A stretch of DNA of 64,000 nt. Origin: JANYCO01 sp035535995. GTDB lineage: Bacteria > Bacteroidota > Bacteroidia > Cytophagales > Cytophagaceae. The position numbers were made by a program, and so were the translations under genes. Below the pieces are notes generated by a model. It was not told where the DNA came from, did no database searches, and worked only from the letters and a program-made list of their open reading frames with translations. Positions 43,122 through 51,600 of the stretch are shown here, piece by piece; position 1 is the first letter of the stretch, and every line of letters begins with the position of its first letter. The DNA lies in contig DATLOZ010000018.1 of the NCBI GenBank assembly GCA_035535995.1, positions 106,359 to 170,358 on the forward strand. Direction: 5' to 3'.

Positions 43122-43164
43122 TGTCATAGCGAGAAGTCTGCTGTGTAGCAGCGACGAAGCAATA
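43122..43164. repeat. GTCATTGC-type repeat, diverged
   Basis: TGTCATAGCGAGAAG and ACGAAGCAATA modules, with an inner CTGCTGTGTAGCAG palindrome, resemble the element at 13845-13916. It lies between convergent genes. Confidence 0.55.
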
Positions 43165-43181
43165 ACGTTTCACTTATTGAT

Positions 43182-45362
43182 TTAAAGATTTTTCAACAAA
43201 TAATCCGTGATCATTTTATAAAGATGATATCTCGTATTCCCGCCATATAAGCTGTGATTTTTATCGGGATAATAAAATGTTTCAAACTGCTTATTCGCCT
43301 TGATCAATGCGCGCTGCATTTCGATAGCATTTTGAATATGCACATTGTCGTCAGCGGTGCCGTGGATGAGTAGGTAATTTCCCTTTAATAGATCGGCAAA
43401 ATAAGCAGGCGCATTTTCATCGTATCCTTTTGAGTTGTCTTTGGGAAGTCCCATGAAACGTTCAGTGTAAATATTGTCGTAATATCTCCAATTAGTAACC
43501 GGCGCTACGGCAACTGCAGTTTTGAAATAATTTGATCCTTTGGTAATACACAGTGAAGAGAGATAGCCTCCGAAACTCCAACCAAAAATGCCAATACGCG
43601 AAGAGTCTACATATGATTGTGCACGAAAATATTTTGCTGCTTCGATGAGGTCTTCGGTTTCGTATTTGCCAAGATTATGTTGTGTGATTTTTTTGAAAGA
43701 AGCTCCCCGTCCGCCAGTACCACGGCCGTCGATGCATACTACCAAATAACCTTTCTGTGCAAGCAGTTGGTACCAAATAAAATTCGGGCCTTTCCAGGAG
43801 TCCAATACTTCCTGCGAGCCGGGGCCTCCGTAGATCGTGAAGAGTACAGGATAATGCTTGGCAGGACTGAAGTTGGCAGGCTTGATCATCCAGCCGTTTA
43901 GCGTTGTGTTTTGAGAGGTGGTGAATTTGAAAAATTCATGTTTGCCAAGATTGGCCTGCGCTAATTTTTCGCGAAGAGAAGCATTACTGCTCATAACTTT
44001 AGGAAGTGTATTTTCACCGGTTTGTCTCAGCAGCATCACCGGCGGATGATCGAAGCTGGCGTAGGTATCGGTATAGTGTGCAAAATCGGGAGCAAATGAA
44101 ATAGAGTGTACGCCTTTTTCTTTGGTAAGTTTTTTCTTCTTATGCCCGCTGAGATCTATGGAGTACAAGTGTTTTTCCATAGGAGAGTCTTCCTGGGAAA
44201 TAAAATAAACCAATTTGTTTTTTTCGTCCACACCCAATAATTCTGCAACCTCGTAAGCGCCGCTGGTAAGGGGTTGCACCTGGTTCTCTTTTTGTGAATA
44301 TTTGTAGATATGCCGGAAGCCATTTTTTTCGGAAGTGAAAATAAAATCTTCCGTGCCGTTGAGATAAAAATGGTTGTCTGTAATTTCTACGTAAGCACTA
44401 TCTGTTTCAGTATATGGAGTAGAAGATTTTTTCTGTGAAAGATCGTAATGAATAATCTCCAGTTTATTCTGAAGCCGGTTCATCCGGTAATAAGAAACAA
44501 TATGTGCAATGCCCGTCCAGCGCATCCGCGGGAAATATTCGCGTTCTCCGGCTAATGTGGCGTCGATATCGATCGTTTTGTTTTCGTCCAGCAGTGCGCA
44601 GTGGAGCGATACCTGTGAATTATCTTCTCCAGCTTTTGGATATTTGTAGCGGTAATCGGTAGGATAAATATTTCCCCAAAGCTGCATATTATATTCTTTC
44701 ACACGGCTTTCATCAAATCGGTAGTAAGCAATCCTTTTGCTGTCTGGCGACCAGAAGAATGCTTTCGCAAATTCAAATTCTTCCTCATACACCCAATCGC
44801 AGGCGCCATTGATGATAAAATTAAATTTGCCATCGCTGGTAAGTATCTTTTCTTTATGAGTGCTGATGTCGGTTATGTAAAGATTGTTGTCGCGCACATA
44901 CGCTATTTTTTTTCCATCGGGAGAAAATTCCGGATAAGAAATTTTTCCTTTTTTTAATTCATAAAGAGGAGCAAGTGTACCTGTCTTGGTATCAAAAATA
45001 TAATAATAAGCTTTGGAAGATCGGCGGTAAATAGATTCTTCCTGGCTGCTAAACAGGATAGTTTGCTGATCAGGGCCAAGTATATAGTCTTCAAAAGATA
45101 CACTATCCGGCAGATCCTGCGGCATAAGTGCTGTAAGCTCTCCGCCTTCAGACCCTTTTATGGAATATAAGTGCACGGAAGGCAAGCCTTTTTCATTTTT
45201 GTCCATATCTGAATAATGCTGTCCATCAGGAGTCCAATTAAAGAAAGGAGTGTACTCAGCGCGGTATTTACCATTGAGCCAGAGGTCTTCGAGCGTGAGG
45301 TTTTGCGCGTTGGACGACAACGGCAGTATTGGCAAAAGCAAAAAAAGTATATTTTTATACAT
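43182..45362 (-). CDS. Dipeptidyl peptidase IV family serine peptidase (S9)
   Basis: The 726-residue protein has a signal peptide (MYKNILFLLLPILPLSSNAQ). A beta-propeller of about 450 residues follows, and then an alpha/beta hydrolase domain. The triad is Ser596 in GWSFGGY, Asp671 in HGTADDNVH and His703 in KNHSLYGG. The double Glu in VYEEEFEFAKAF matches the DPP4 motif that holds the substrate amino end. It would cleave Xaa-Pro dipeptides from peptides in the periplasm or outside the cell. It is monocistronic. Confidence 0.95.
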   Translation of the reverse strand: MYKNILFLLLPILPLSSNAQNLTLEDLWLNGKYRAEYTPFFNWTPDGQHYSDMDKNEKGLPSVHLYSIKGSEGGELTALMPQDLPDSVSFEDYILGPDQQTILFSSQEESIYRRSSKAYYYIFDTKTGTLAPLYELKKGKISYPEFSPDGKKIAYVRDNNLYITDISTHKEKILTSDGKFNFIINGACDWVYEEEFEFAKAFFWSPDSKRIAYYRFDESRVKEYNMQLWGNIYPTDYRYKYPKAGEDNSQVSLHCALLDENKTIDIDATLAGEREYFPRMRWTGIAHIVSYYRMNRLQNKLEIIHYDLSQKKSSTPYTETDSAYVEITDNHFYLNGTEDFIFTSEKNGFRHIYKYSQKENQVQPLTSGAYEVAELLGVDEKNKLVYFISQEDSPMEKHLYSIDLSGHKKKKLTKEKGVHSISFAPDFAHYTDTYASFDHPPVMLLRQTGENTLPKVMSSNASLREKLAQANLGKHEFFKFTTSQNTTLNGWMIKPANFSPAKHYPVLFTIYGGPGSQEVLDSWKGPNFIWYQLLAQKGYLVVCIDGRGTGGRGASFKKITQHNLGKYETEDLIEAAKYFRAQSYVDSSRIGIFGWSFGGYLSSLCITKGSNYFKTAVAVAPVTNWRYYDNIYTERFMGLPKDNSKGYDENAPAYFADLLKGNYLLIHGTADDNVHIQNAIEMQRALIKANKQFETFYYPDKNHSLYGGNTRYHLYKMITDYLLKNL

Positions 45363-45463
45363 TTGATTAACATTAAAATTATTAATTCGTATTATTTTTT
45401 GATAAATATATTAGCAGTAAGCCAAAAATTAATTATATTTAAACTCATTTTTTTAATGAAATA

Positions 45464-45471
45464 TACATTTG
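45464..45471 (+). promoter_or_regulatory. Candidate -7 box for lipoprotein gene 1
   Basis: TACATTTG matches TAnnTTTG exactly, 37 bases before the ATG at 45509. The -33 region is AT-rich without TTTG. Confidence 0.35.
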
Positions 45472-45508
45472 TTAAATTATTTAGAAAACAAACCATTAAT
45501 TAAACACT

Positions 45509-46537
45509 ATGAAAAAAATAGCCTATCTATTTTCTGCGGCTGCATTTGCCGCACTTTCTACTCTTACATCTTGTAAAAAAGATAAAGAAACCCCAGTAGA
45601 CAACAATCCTGAAGCTCCCGTGGTTACTTCTACTATGACCACTACTAATGGAGGTAATACCGGAACTGCCATTGCATCCATGGATGTCACTACTTCCACT
45701 GGTACCGCTAAAATCAGACTTGATGTAACAAGCACCGTGGATCTTGACAAAATATATATTATGAAATCTGAAGACAATGGATCACTACAAGCTGTTACGG
45801 TAGCTGACGTGGCAAGCCAAGCCGGCGCTACTTTTACTGGTGGAAGTGCTAATTACTCTTTGTCAGTGCCAGGCAGTACTAAAAGTTTTATCATTGATAT
45901 ACCTGTTTCTGTAAGAACTACTTCAGCTGCAGTTACAGATGTTTATTATGTTTGGATCACGAATGGAACAGGAGCCTTCACTAAGCCAACTAAAAATACC
46001 GTGCTTGGTCCTGCTATTATTACTTTGAAATATACTTCTGCTGCCCCTGCATATACGTATCACAGCTTTAGTGCTACTTTAGCTAGCCAATTGAATAACA
46101 CTGTAGGCAGCTTGCTTGTAACCTCTGGTCAGGGAGGAGTACTTTCTACTCCAGATTATGATGATGCACCTACAAGTGTTGATCTTAGCCTATCTTCTTT
46201 GAACAGTACTGGTACTGCGCTAGGTACAAATTCTAACTGGTTAATATCTCCAGACCAAAGAGGTACTGTTGGATTTAGCAATGAACCTACCAGCCCTGCT
46301 CCTAATGCTACTATTATTGAAGCTTATTCAGGTTCTGCCACATTTGATAATGCAACTGGTAGCGATCTAAACAGTTTGACGTTTGGAACAGGTAATAAAG
46401 TTCAAATTACTGCAGGAGGTGTTTATCAATTTAAGACAGCAACTGGCAAAAAAGGTTTGATTAAGGTGTCTTCTTCTTATGTTTACTCTACTGGTACTAC
46501 TGCTACTGTAGATGTAACTGTAAAAGTTCTTAACTAA
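45509..46537 (+). CDS. Secreted lipoprotein, three-gene family member 1
   Basis: MKKIAYLFSAAAFAALSTLT leads to Cys22 in TSCKKDKETP, a lipobox with the charged start typical of surface lipoproteins. The mature part is about 320 residues, rich in Thr/Ser, with beta-sandwich-like repeats. LDKIYIMKSEDNG and KSFIIDIPV are shared with the gene at 48086. The C-terminal block VYQFKTATGKKGLIKVSS is shared with both neighbours. No family was recognised. The alignment suggests a sugar- or surface-binding protein but this is only inferred. It has its own terminator and promoter box. Confidence 0.75.
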   Translation: MKKIAYLFSAAAFAALSTLTSCKKDKETPVDNNPEAPVVTSTMTTTNGGNTGTAIASMDVTTSTGTAKIRLDVTSTVDLDKIYIMKSEDNGSLQAVTVADVASQAGATFTGGSANYSLSVPGSTKSFIIDIPVSVRTTSAAVTDVYYVWITNGTGAFTKPTKNTVLGPAIITLKYTSAAPAYTYHSFSATLASQLNNTVGSLLVTSGQGGVLSTPDYDDAPTSVDLSLSSLNSTGTALGTNSNWLISPDQRGTVGFSNEPTSPAPNATIIEAYSGSATFDNATGSDLNSLTFGTGNKVQITAGGVYQFKTATGKKGLIKVSSSYVYSTGTTATVDVTVKVLN

Positions 46538-46580
46538 TCTATTGAGAACAGATTTATAACTACGCTTAAAGCGTGGATAA

Positions 46581-46608
46581 AAAAGGGAGCATATAGCTCC
46601 CTTTTTTT
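46581..46608 (+). terminator. Intrinsic terminator
   Basis: AAAAGGGAGC pairs with GCTCCCTTTT around ATATA, and a T tract follows. Confidence 0.9.
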
Positions 46609-46704
46609 GTTTAATAAAGATACATGAATCGTCAGTAAGAAATAATAAAGATTTTTAACTATACTTTAGATGGTTAAAGTTCGTTAATTATTAATTCTTT
46701 CGCT

Positions 46705-46712
46705 TAAATTTG
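46705..46712 (+). promoter_or_regulatory. Candidate -7 box for lipoprotein gene 2
   Basis: TAAATTTG matches TAnnTTTG, 25 bases before the ATG at 46738. Confidence 0.35.
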
Positions 46713-46737
46713 AAAAAACTAAGTCTAATCAATTATT

Positions 46738-47721
46738 ATGACAAGAACAGGATATTTTTTGTTGATCAGTATGTTGGTTGGCATGATGGCATTTTTAAGT
46801 TGTAAGAAGAAAAACAACCCTGCCCCTCAGGATTGTTCATCTTCAACTTTCCCAAGTAATACAGGTTCTGCTACTATTCAGGTTCTCAATTATTCAACGG
46901 TCAGTTCTGATGGATTTACTTTAATCAATACAAATGCAGGAGACAATCTCTCGCTCGCTGTTAAAATCACCAAAGGAACTAACAGAGCGCAAACATTGAG
47001 AGTATATCAAACAGACTGTGTCAATCAGGTGGGTACACAAATAACCCTGACTGGTCAATCAAATGTAGCTAACGATGGCACAATCAGTCTTAGAAATACG
47101 GATGATGATCAAATCAGGCAATTTATTTTCGCAGTCCCTCCTGGTCTGTCTGCTCTTTATTTGAACCTTGAAGTAACAGAAAGTGGTGGCGGACTTACGT
47201 ACCATAGAGTGAAACTGGTTATATCGGGTTCTGGTATTATTGAGTCTTATACAAATATAGCATTGGGTGGGGGTACGAGCACTACTGCTTCAAGGTTGAG
47301 TACGGGTACAGGCTGGACCTATGCATCTTGCGATGCCGCAAACAACATGGACTATATTGATATCACGTATGCAGTAGCTACCAATTCTTATCTGTGCTCA
47401 AACCCTGCACGCTTTCTTTCTCCTATTAGCTTGTCTGACCACACTGCTTCTTGTGGTGATAACGGGATGCTTCAGACAGATGGTGGGAATCACACCTATT
47501 TCAGAGCACACATTCCTTCTGACTTTCCTATAGCTACCGATGTAACCCTCGCTGCGCTGACTGTTGTTTCTACAGACCCTGAATATATTCAGATCACCAC
47601 AATGCCTTCTACATTTGAGTTCCTCAACTCATATGGTAAAAAAGGTCTAATCCAGGTTACAAGTGGTACACTTAATAATACTGCAGCTGACATCACAGTA
47701 AGTGTGAAAGTTCAACCTTAA
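46738..47721 (+). CDS. Secreted lipoprotein, three-gene family member 2
   Basis: MTRTGYFLLISMLVGMMAFL leads to Cys22 in LSCKKKNNPAP. The mature part is about 305 residues and beta-rich. Its N-terminal half is unlike members 1 and 3. Its second half keeps the same plan: a MDYIDITYA strand, FLSPISLSD, DVTLAALTVV, and the C-terminal block FLNSYGKKGLIQVTSG followed by DITVSVKV. Five Cys beyond the lipid Cys (QDC, TDC, ASC, YLC, ASC) suggest disulfides, which the others lack. It lies between members 1 and 3 with its own promoter-like box. Confidence 0.72.
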   Translation: MTRTGYFLLISMLVGMMAFLSCKKKNNPAPQDCSSSTFPSNTGSATIQVLNYSTVSSDGFTLINTNAGDNLSLAVKITKGTNRAQTLRVYQTDCVNQVGTQITLTGQSNVANDGTISLRNTDDDQIRQFIFAVPPGLSALYLNLEVTESGGGLTYHRVKLVISGSGIIESYTNIALGGGTSTTASRLSTGTGWTYASCDAANNMDYIDITYAVATNSYLCSNPARFLSPISLSDHTASCGDNGMLQTDGGNHTYFRAHIPSDFPIATDVTLAALTVVSTDPEYIQITTMPSTFEFLNSYGKKGLIQVTSGTLNNTAADITVSVKVQP

Positions 47722-48085
47722 TCACTTTCTTAATGATCGACAAGTTTAAGATTAAAAACTCAAATTTAAATTTTCTAACCTGCTAGTAAAGAATTGCTGA
47801 AGAAAATATTTCCAAACAAATAATCGATTCTTTTATCTTCTGTATCCCGCGCCAATTATGCCTTCTCACAGGCCTTATATGCTTCATGTGATTTCTACAA
47901 AAGTTTGTGCGACAGTTGTAAAGTGAATGTTAACAAACCGCTGCACTTTTGTACAGACAATTTAATTACTAGAGCCAAGAAGTAAGCCTGTAGATAACCC
48001 TCCTCAAAGGAGGATGATGGAACCGATGGTATAGAGAATTAAATCTTAAAAAGTAAAAAAACAGAAATTTTAAAAAATCATTTTT
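47722..48085 (+). other. Long leader region with a CCTCCT/AGGAGG hairpin
   Basis: The 364-base gap before lipoprotein gene 3 has no protein-like ORF longer than a few codons. At 47999-48013 CCTCCT, CAA and AGGAGG form a perfect 6-base hairpin. Its strands are an anti-Shine-Dalgarno and a Shine-Dalgarno. ATGATGG and a stop 18 bases on follow. The ATG of the gene is about 70 bases further. CACTTTTG at 47944-47951 is a one-mismatch -7 box, without a well-placed -33 box. The hairpin may be a leader element or coincidence. Confidence 0.4.
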
Positions 48086-49102
48086 ATGAAAAAGATAATC
48101 TATTTTTCAGCAGCAGCCATGGTGGCTGTGCTTTCATTGAGTTCTTGCAAAAAAGATAAAAAGGACGATAACAACAACAACAATAATAACAATACCACAG
48201 CTCCGATGGCTACTGCTACCATGAACGATAGCAACCACGGAAACACAAGTACATCGATCAATGTGAGCGGCGCCAGCTCTGCAACGATCAGACTGGATGT
48301 AAGTTCTACTACACACCATATTGATAAGATCTATATTATGAAGTCAGAAGACAATGGAAATTTTACAAGTTCCGTTTTTGCAAACCTGACAAGTACTGCT
48401 AATCTTAACTTTACAGGTGGTTCTAATAGCTATTCATTCGATGCGCCGGATAGTGCAAAATCCTTTATCCTGGATATTCCGGTTACGCTAAGATCAAATG
48501 CTACCACCGATGTATATTATGTATGGATGACTCAAGGTGATGGCGACTTTACAATGCCTACAAAACACCAAGTATTAGGTATGGCGAAAATAACGTTGCA
48601 CTATACCTCTTCTACAGCAGCATCGTTTACTTCCGCTACTACTACTATAGGAGACCAAACTTCGAATTCAGGATTTATGCTTTCACTGGTAGCAGATATT
48701 TCTGCTCTTCTACAAGCAAGCTACAGCGATGCTCCGGAGTCTTGCGATCTTTCAGCAGTAGCGTTGAACGCAGCAGGTACTGCTAAAGAAGATGGTAGCA
48801 ACTACATCTACCTGGTTTCTCCTGATATCAGAGACGATCTAGGGTTCACTGGCGAGCCTTCTGGTGCTAATACTTCTTATATCTCTGCTTATGCAGGTTC
48901 GGATTTTGAAACCATCACTGGTGCGCAACTTCAAAACCTTACGGTAGGTGCTTCTCAGAAAGTACAAATAGCAGTAGGTGGTGTTTATCAGTTCGCTACT
49001 GAATCAGGAAGAAAAGGATTGATTAAAATTAACTCTATTTCACATGAAATCGACGTTGATGGTGGAGTAAACATTAATGCTACAATTAAGGAAACTAACT
49101 AA
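48086..49102 (+). CDS. Secreted lipoprotein, three-gene family member 3
   Basis: MKKIIYFSAAAMVAVLSLSS leads to Cys21 in SCKKDKKDD, followed by eight Asn in a row, a flexible linker. The mature part is about 318 residues. It aligns with member 1 along its length: DKIYIMKSEDNG is identical, KSFILDIPV nearly so, TDVYYVWMTQGDGDFTMPTK matches TDVYYVWITNGTGAFTKPTK. YQFATESGRKGLIKINS corresponds to the shared C-terminal block. It has a strong terminator. Function unknown. The pair 1 and 3 are clear paralogues. Confidence 0.75.
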   Translation: MKKIIYFSAAAMVAVLSLSSCKKDKKDDNNNNNNNNTTAPMATATMNDSNHGNTSTSINVSGASSATIRLDVSSTTHHIDKIYIMKSEDNGNFTSSVFANLTSTANLNFTGGSNSYSFDAPDSAKSFILDIPVTLRSNATTDVYYVWMTQGDGDFTMPTKHQVLGMAKITLHYTSSTAASFTSATTTIGDQTSNSGFMLSLVADISALLQASYSDAPESCDLSAVALNAAGTAKEDGSNYIYLVSPDIRDDLGFTGEPSGANTSYISAYAGSDFETITGAQLQNLTVGASQKVQIAVGGVYQFATESGRKGLIKINSISHEIDVDGGVNINATIKETN

Positions 49103-49124
49103 TATTTTTTTTAGTGGAAAAAGG

Positions 49125-49149
49125 AAAGCCCCGGTCGCCGGGGCTTTTT
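49125..49149 (+). terminator. Strong intrinsic terminator
   Basis: AAAGCCCCGG pairs with CCGGGGCTTT around TCG, and T residues follow. Confidence 0.95.
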
Positions 49150-49265
49150 GCGTTGTAGCTTAACCATCGTCTTCCTGTTTCGTATAACTTCTAAAAATTA
49201 TCAGGAACACCGGATCGTTTTTTTTATTATTTTGAAAAAGATTTGAACACAAAAATTATTATTCC

Positions 49266-50408
49266 ATGAACTTCCAGTTGAATGAAGAACAGCTCGCCGT
49301 ACAAGCCGCCGCTCGTGATTTTGCATGTACAGAATTACTCCCCGGTGTGATCGAACGCGACGAGCACCAGACTTTTCCTAAAGAACAAATAAAAAAACTC
49401 GGAGAACTGGGTTTCATGGGAATGATGGTAGATCCCAAATATGGCGGCAGTGGCATGGATGCAGTGTCTTATGTATTGGCCATGGAAGAAATTTCTAAAA
49501 TAGATGCCTCCGTTTCCGTTTGTATGTCGGTCAACAATTCTCTTGTGTGCTGGGGGCTGGAAACATTTGGTACAGAAGAACAAAAACAAAAATACCTTCC
49601 CCGCCTTGCTAAAGGAGACATCATCGGCGCCTTCTGCCTCTCCGAGCCAGAGGCCGGTTCTGACGCTACTTCCCAACGTACCACCGCTGTAGATCAAGGC
49701 GATCATTATTTAGTAAATGGTACTAAAAACTGGATCACCAACGGAAACTCAGCTTCCGTCTATATGGTTATTGCACAAACACATCCGGAAAAAGGACATA
49801 AAGGCATCAACGCGCTCATCATAGAAAAAGGTGCAGAAGGTTTTGTGGTAGGAAAGAAAGAAAACAAAATGGGGATCCGCGCTTCTGATACACATAGTTT
49901 AATGTTCAACGATGTGAAAGTACCCAAGGCAAACCGTATCGGCGAAGATGGATTCGGTTTTTCATTTGCTATGCAAACGCTCAACGGCGGGCGCATTGGC
50001 ATTGCTTCGCAGGCTTTAGGCATAGCTTCCGGGGCATATGAATTGGCGCTGAAATATTCTACCGAGCGCAAAGCTTTTGGAAAAACCCTTTCCGAACACC
50101 AGGATATTCAATTCAAATTGGCAGATATGGCTACCCGTATCGACGCGGCCCGTTTACTTTGTTTAAAAGCAGCATATCTGAAAGATCAGCATAAGGAATA
50201 TGGTACAGCCAGCGCGATGGCTAAATTATTTGCGGCCAAAACAGCCATGGATGTTACTACCGAAGCAGTACAAATCCATGGCGGATATGGATATGTTAAA
50301 GAATATCACGTAGAAAGATTGATGCGCGATGCTAAAATCACCCAGATTTATGAAGGCACCTCAGAAATACAAAAAATCGTCATTTCGAGGGAATTGTTAA
50401 AAAAATAA
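49266..50408 (+). CDS. Acyl-CoA dehydrogenase, short-chain type
   Basis: The 380-residue flavoenzyme makes the trans-2-enoyl-CoA in fatty-acid or amino-acid breakdown. It starts MNFQLNEEQLAVQAAARDFA as short-chain enzymes do. FAD/substrate-binding strings are CLSEPEAGSDATSQRT and KNWITNGNSASVYMVIA. The catalytic Glu is in QIYEGTSEIQKIV near the end. The wording fits butyryl-CoA dehydrogenase (Bcd/Acads). No electron-transfer flavoprotein gene is adjacent. It is transcribed alone. Confidence 0.94.
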   Translation: MNFQLNEEQLAVQAAARDFACTELLPGVIERDEHQTFPKEQIKKLGELGFMGMMVDPKYGGSGMDAVSYVLAMEEISKIDASVSVCMSVNNSLVCWGLETFGTEEQKQKYLPRLAKGDIIGAFCLSEPEAGSDATSQRTTAVDQGDHYLVNGTKNWITNGNSASVYMVIAQTHPEKGHKGINALIIEKGAEGFVVGKKENKMGIRASDTHSLMFNDVKVPKANRIGEDGFGFSFAMQTLNGGRIGIASQALGIASGAYELALKYSTERKAFGKTLSEHQDIQFKLADMATRIDAARLLCLKAAYLKDQHKEYGTASAMAKLFAAKTAMDVTTEAVQIHGGYGYVKEYHVERLMRDAKITQIYEGTSEIQKIVISRELLKK

Positions 50409-50571
50409 CATTTTTATACCACCAAAATAGGCCATATTTATTGCTATAATATAATTTTATTCGTTGAATTATTTGAATTTATGAATTTAATATATTAGTA
50501 TTGTACAAATTATTAGAATAATTACAATTAGGCTTTAGTCATATTTTGAGTGTTTTTTAGCTTTCTGTATC

Positions 50572-51495
50572 ATGGAAGATTATAATAAAATTATCGAGTC
50601 TCTTGGTGTTCGTTACATCAAATCCAAGAACATTAAAATTATTCAGCCAATCACCGTAGAGAATTTTTATGATGTGGGCAACACTATCATTCTGCTCCAC
50701 AGAGGTGAGATTTCTTATGGCGAGGATAAAACTAAACTAAACGAAGGAGAATTATTATTCATCCCAGGTGGTAGACTTACTTCCGTGACCTACGGAAAAA
50801 ACAATCCTGTAAAGCTCACCAACGAAGACCTTCTGAATAACCGCGATAAGTTCTTAAGCTATAATAAAAATTTCAGCCACGTAGGAATGGAAACCGACAG
50901 TTTCAGCTACGTAACGTTCGAAGCGAAAGTATTTGACTCTGTAAACTTCTTTGCATCGCTCGACATTCCTCCATTTGTGATCACCGGCACCGATAAGCTG
51001 GCAGAAACATTGATCGAAACGGTAAAAGAAGAAATGACCGAGTATCCCGGAAAGGAACGTCTCATCAAAGTAAATACTGAAAGGATCGTTATTGAGATCG
51101 TTCGTTTTATCCTGGAGAAAAGATTGTTTGTGGAGCAATTAGCGACCAACAGTACTTATTTCAAAGACCCTCGTCTGATCGATATTTTTGCTTTCATCAA
51201 AAAACACCTCGGCGGCGATCTTTCCAACAAAGTGCTGGCCAACGTAGCAAACGTTTCGGAAGATTACGTAGGACAATACTTCAAAATGCTGACCGGTATC
51301 AACCCTCAGGATTATATCGAATACCAGCGTATGGAGATGGCGGTAAACTTACTTCGTACCACTAAAAAATCAATCCGCGAAATCGGAGCGGAGGTTGGAT
51401 ACAAAGATACTGCATACTTCTGCCGTCGTTTCAAAATGATGTTCGGTATCCCTGCCGGAAAAATGAGAAGAAGAGAATCGTTGATGAACTTGTAG
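50572..51495 (+). CDS. AraC-type transcriptional regulator
   Basis: The 307-residue protein ends in a double helix-turn-helix of the AraC/XylS type: LSNKVLANVANVSEDYVGQY, then YIEYQRMEMAVNLLRTTKKS and IREIGAEVGYKDTAYFCRRF. Residues 1-180 include a cupin-like sensing part, with LHRGEISYGEDKTKLNEGEL and LFIPGGRLTSVTYG. The ligand and target genes are unknown. It lies 163 bases after the acyl-CoA dehydrogenase, which is a possible target but not shown. Confidence 0.9.
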   Translation: MEDYNKIIESLGVRYIKSKNIKIIQPITVENFYDVGNTIILLHRGEISYGEDKTKLNEGELLFIPGGRLTSVTYGKNNPVKLTNEDLLNNRDKFLSYNKNFSHVGMETDSFSYVTFEAKVFDSVNFFASLDIPPFVITGTDKLAETLIETVKEEMTEYPGKERLIKVNTERIVIEIVRFILEKRLFVEQLATNSTYFKDPRLIDIFAFIKKHLGGDLSNKVLANVANVSEDYVGQYFKMLTGINPQDYIEYQRMEMAVNLLRTTKKSIREIGAEVGYKDTAYFCRRFKMMFGIPAGKMRRRESLMNL

Positions 51496-51520
51496 TTCAT
51501 TGATATTAAAAACATATAGT

Positions 51521-51558
51521 AAAAGAGCCTGTAGTACTTCACTACAGGCTCTTTTATT
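51521..51558 (+). terminator. Perfect 15-base-stem terminator
   Basis: AAAAGAGCCTGTAGT pairs exactly with ACTACAGGCTCTTTT around ACTTC. It lies after the AraC-type gene. Confidence 0.95.
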
Positions 51559-51561
51559 TAA

Positions 51562-51600
51562 GTTATGAATGGTGAATTAAAAATTCATAGCTCATAATTT
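51562..51600. repeat. TTATGAATGTTGA-family element, short
   Basis: GTTATGAATGGTGAATT faces AATTCATAGCTCATAATTT. It overlaps the last codons of the GGGP synthase gene and gives its end Lys-Asn-Tyr-Glu-Leu. Confidence 0.75.

Noticed and set aside
48014..48034. Six-codon ORF after AGGAGG
   Set aside because: Too short to support as a gene. The Shine-Dalgarno directly touches the ATG, leaving no spacer. Kept only as part of the hairpin finding.
47971..48045. Possible c-di-GMP-type riboswitch before lipoprotein gene 3
   Set aside because: AAGCC and ACCGATGG resemble parts of the GEMM consensus, but the core order and stems are not there.
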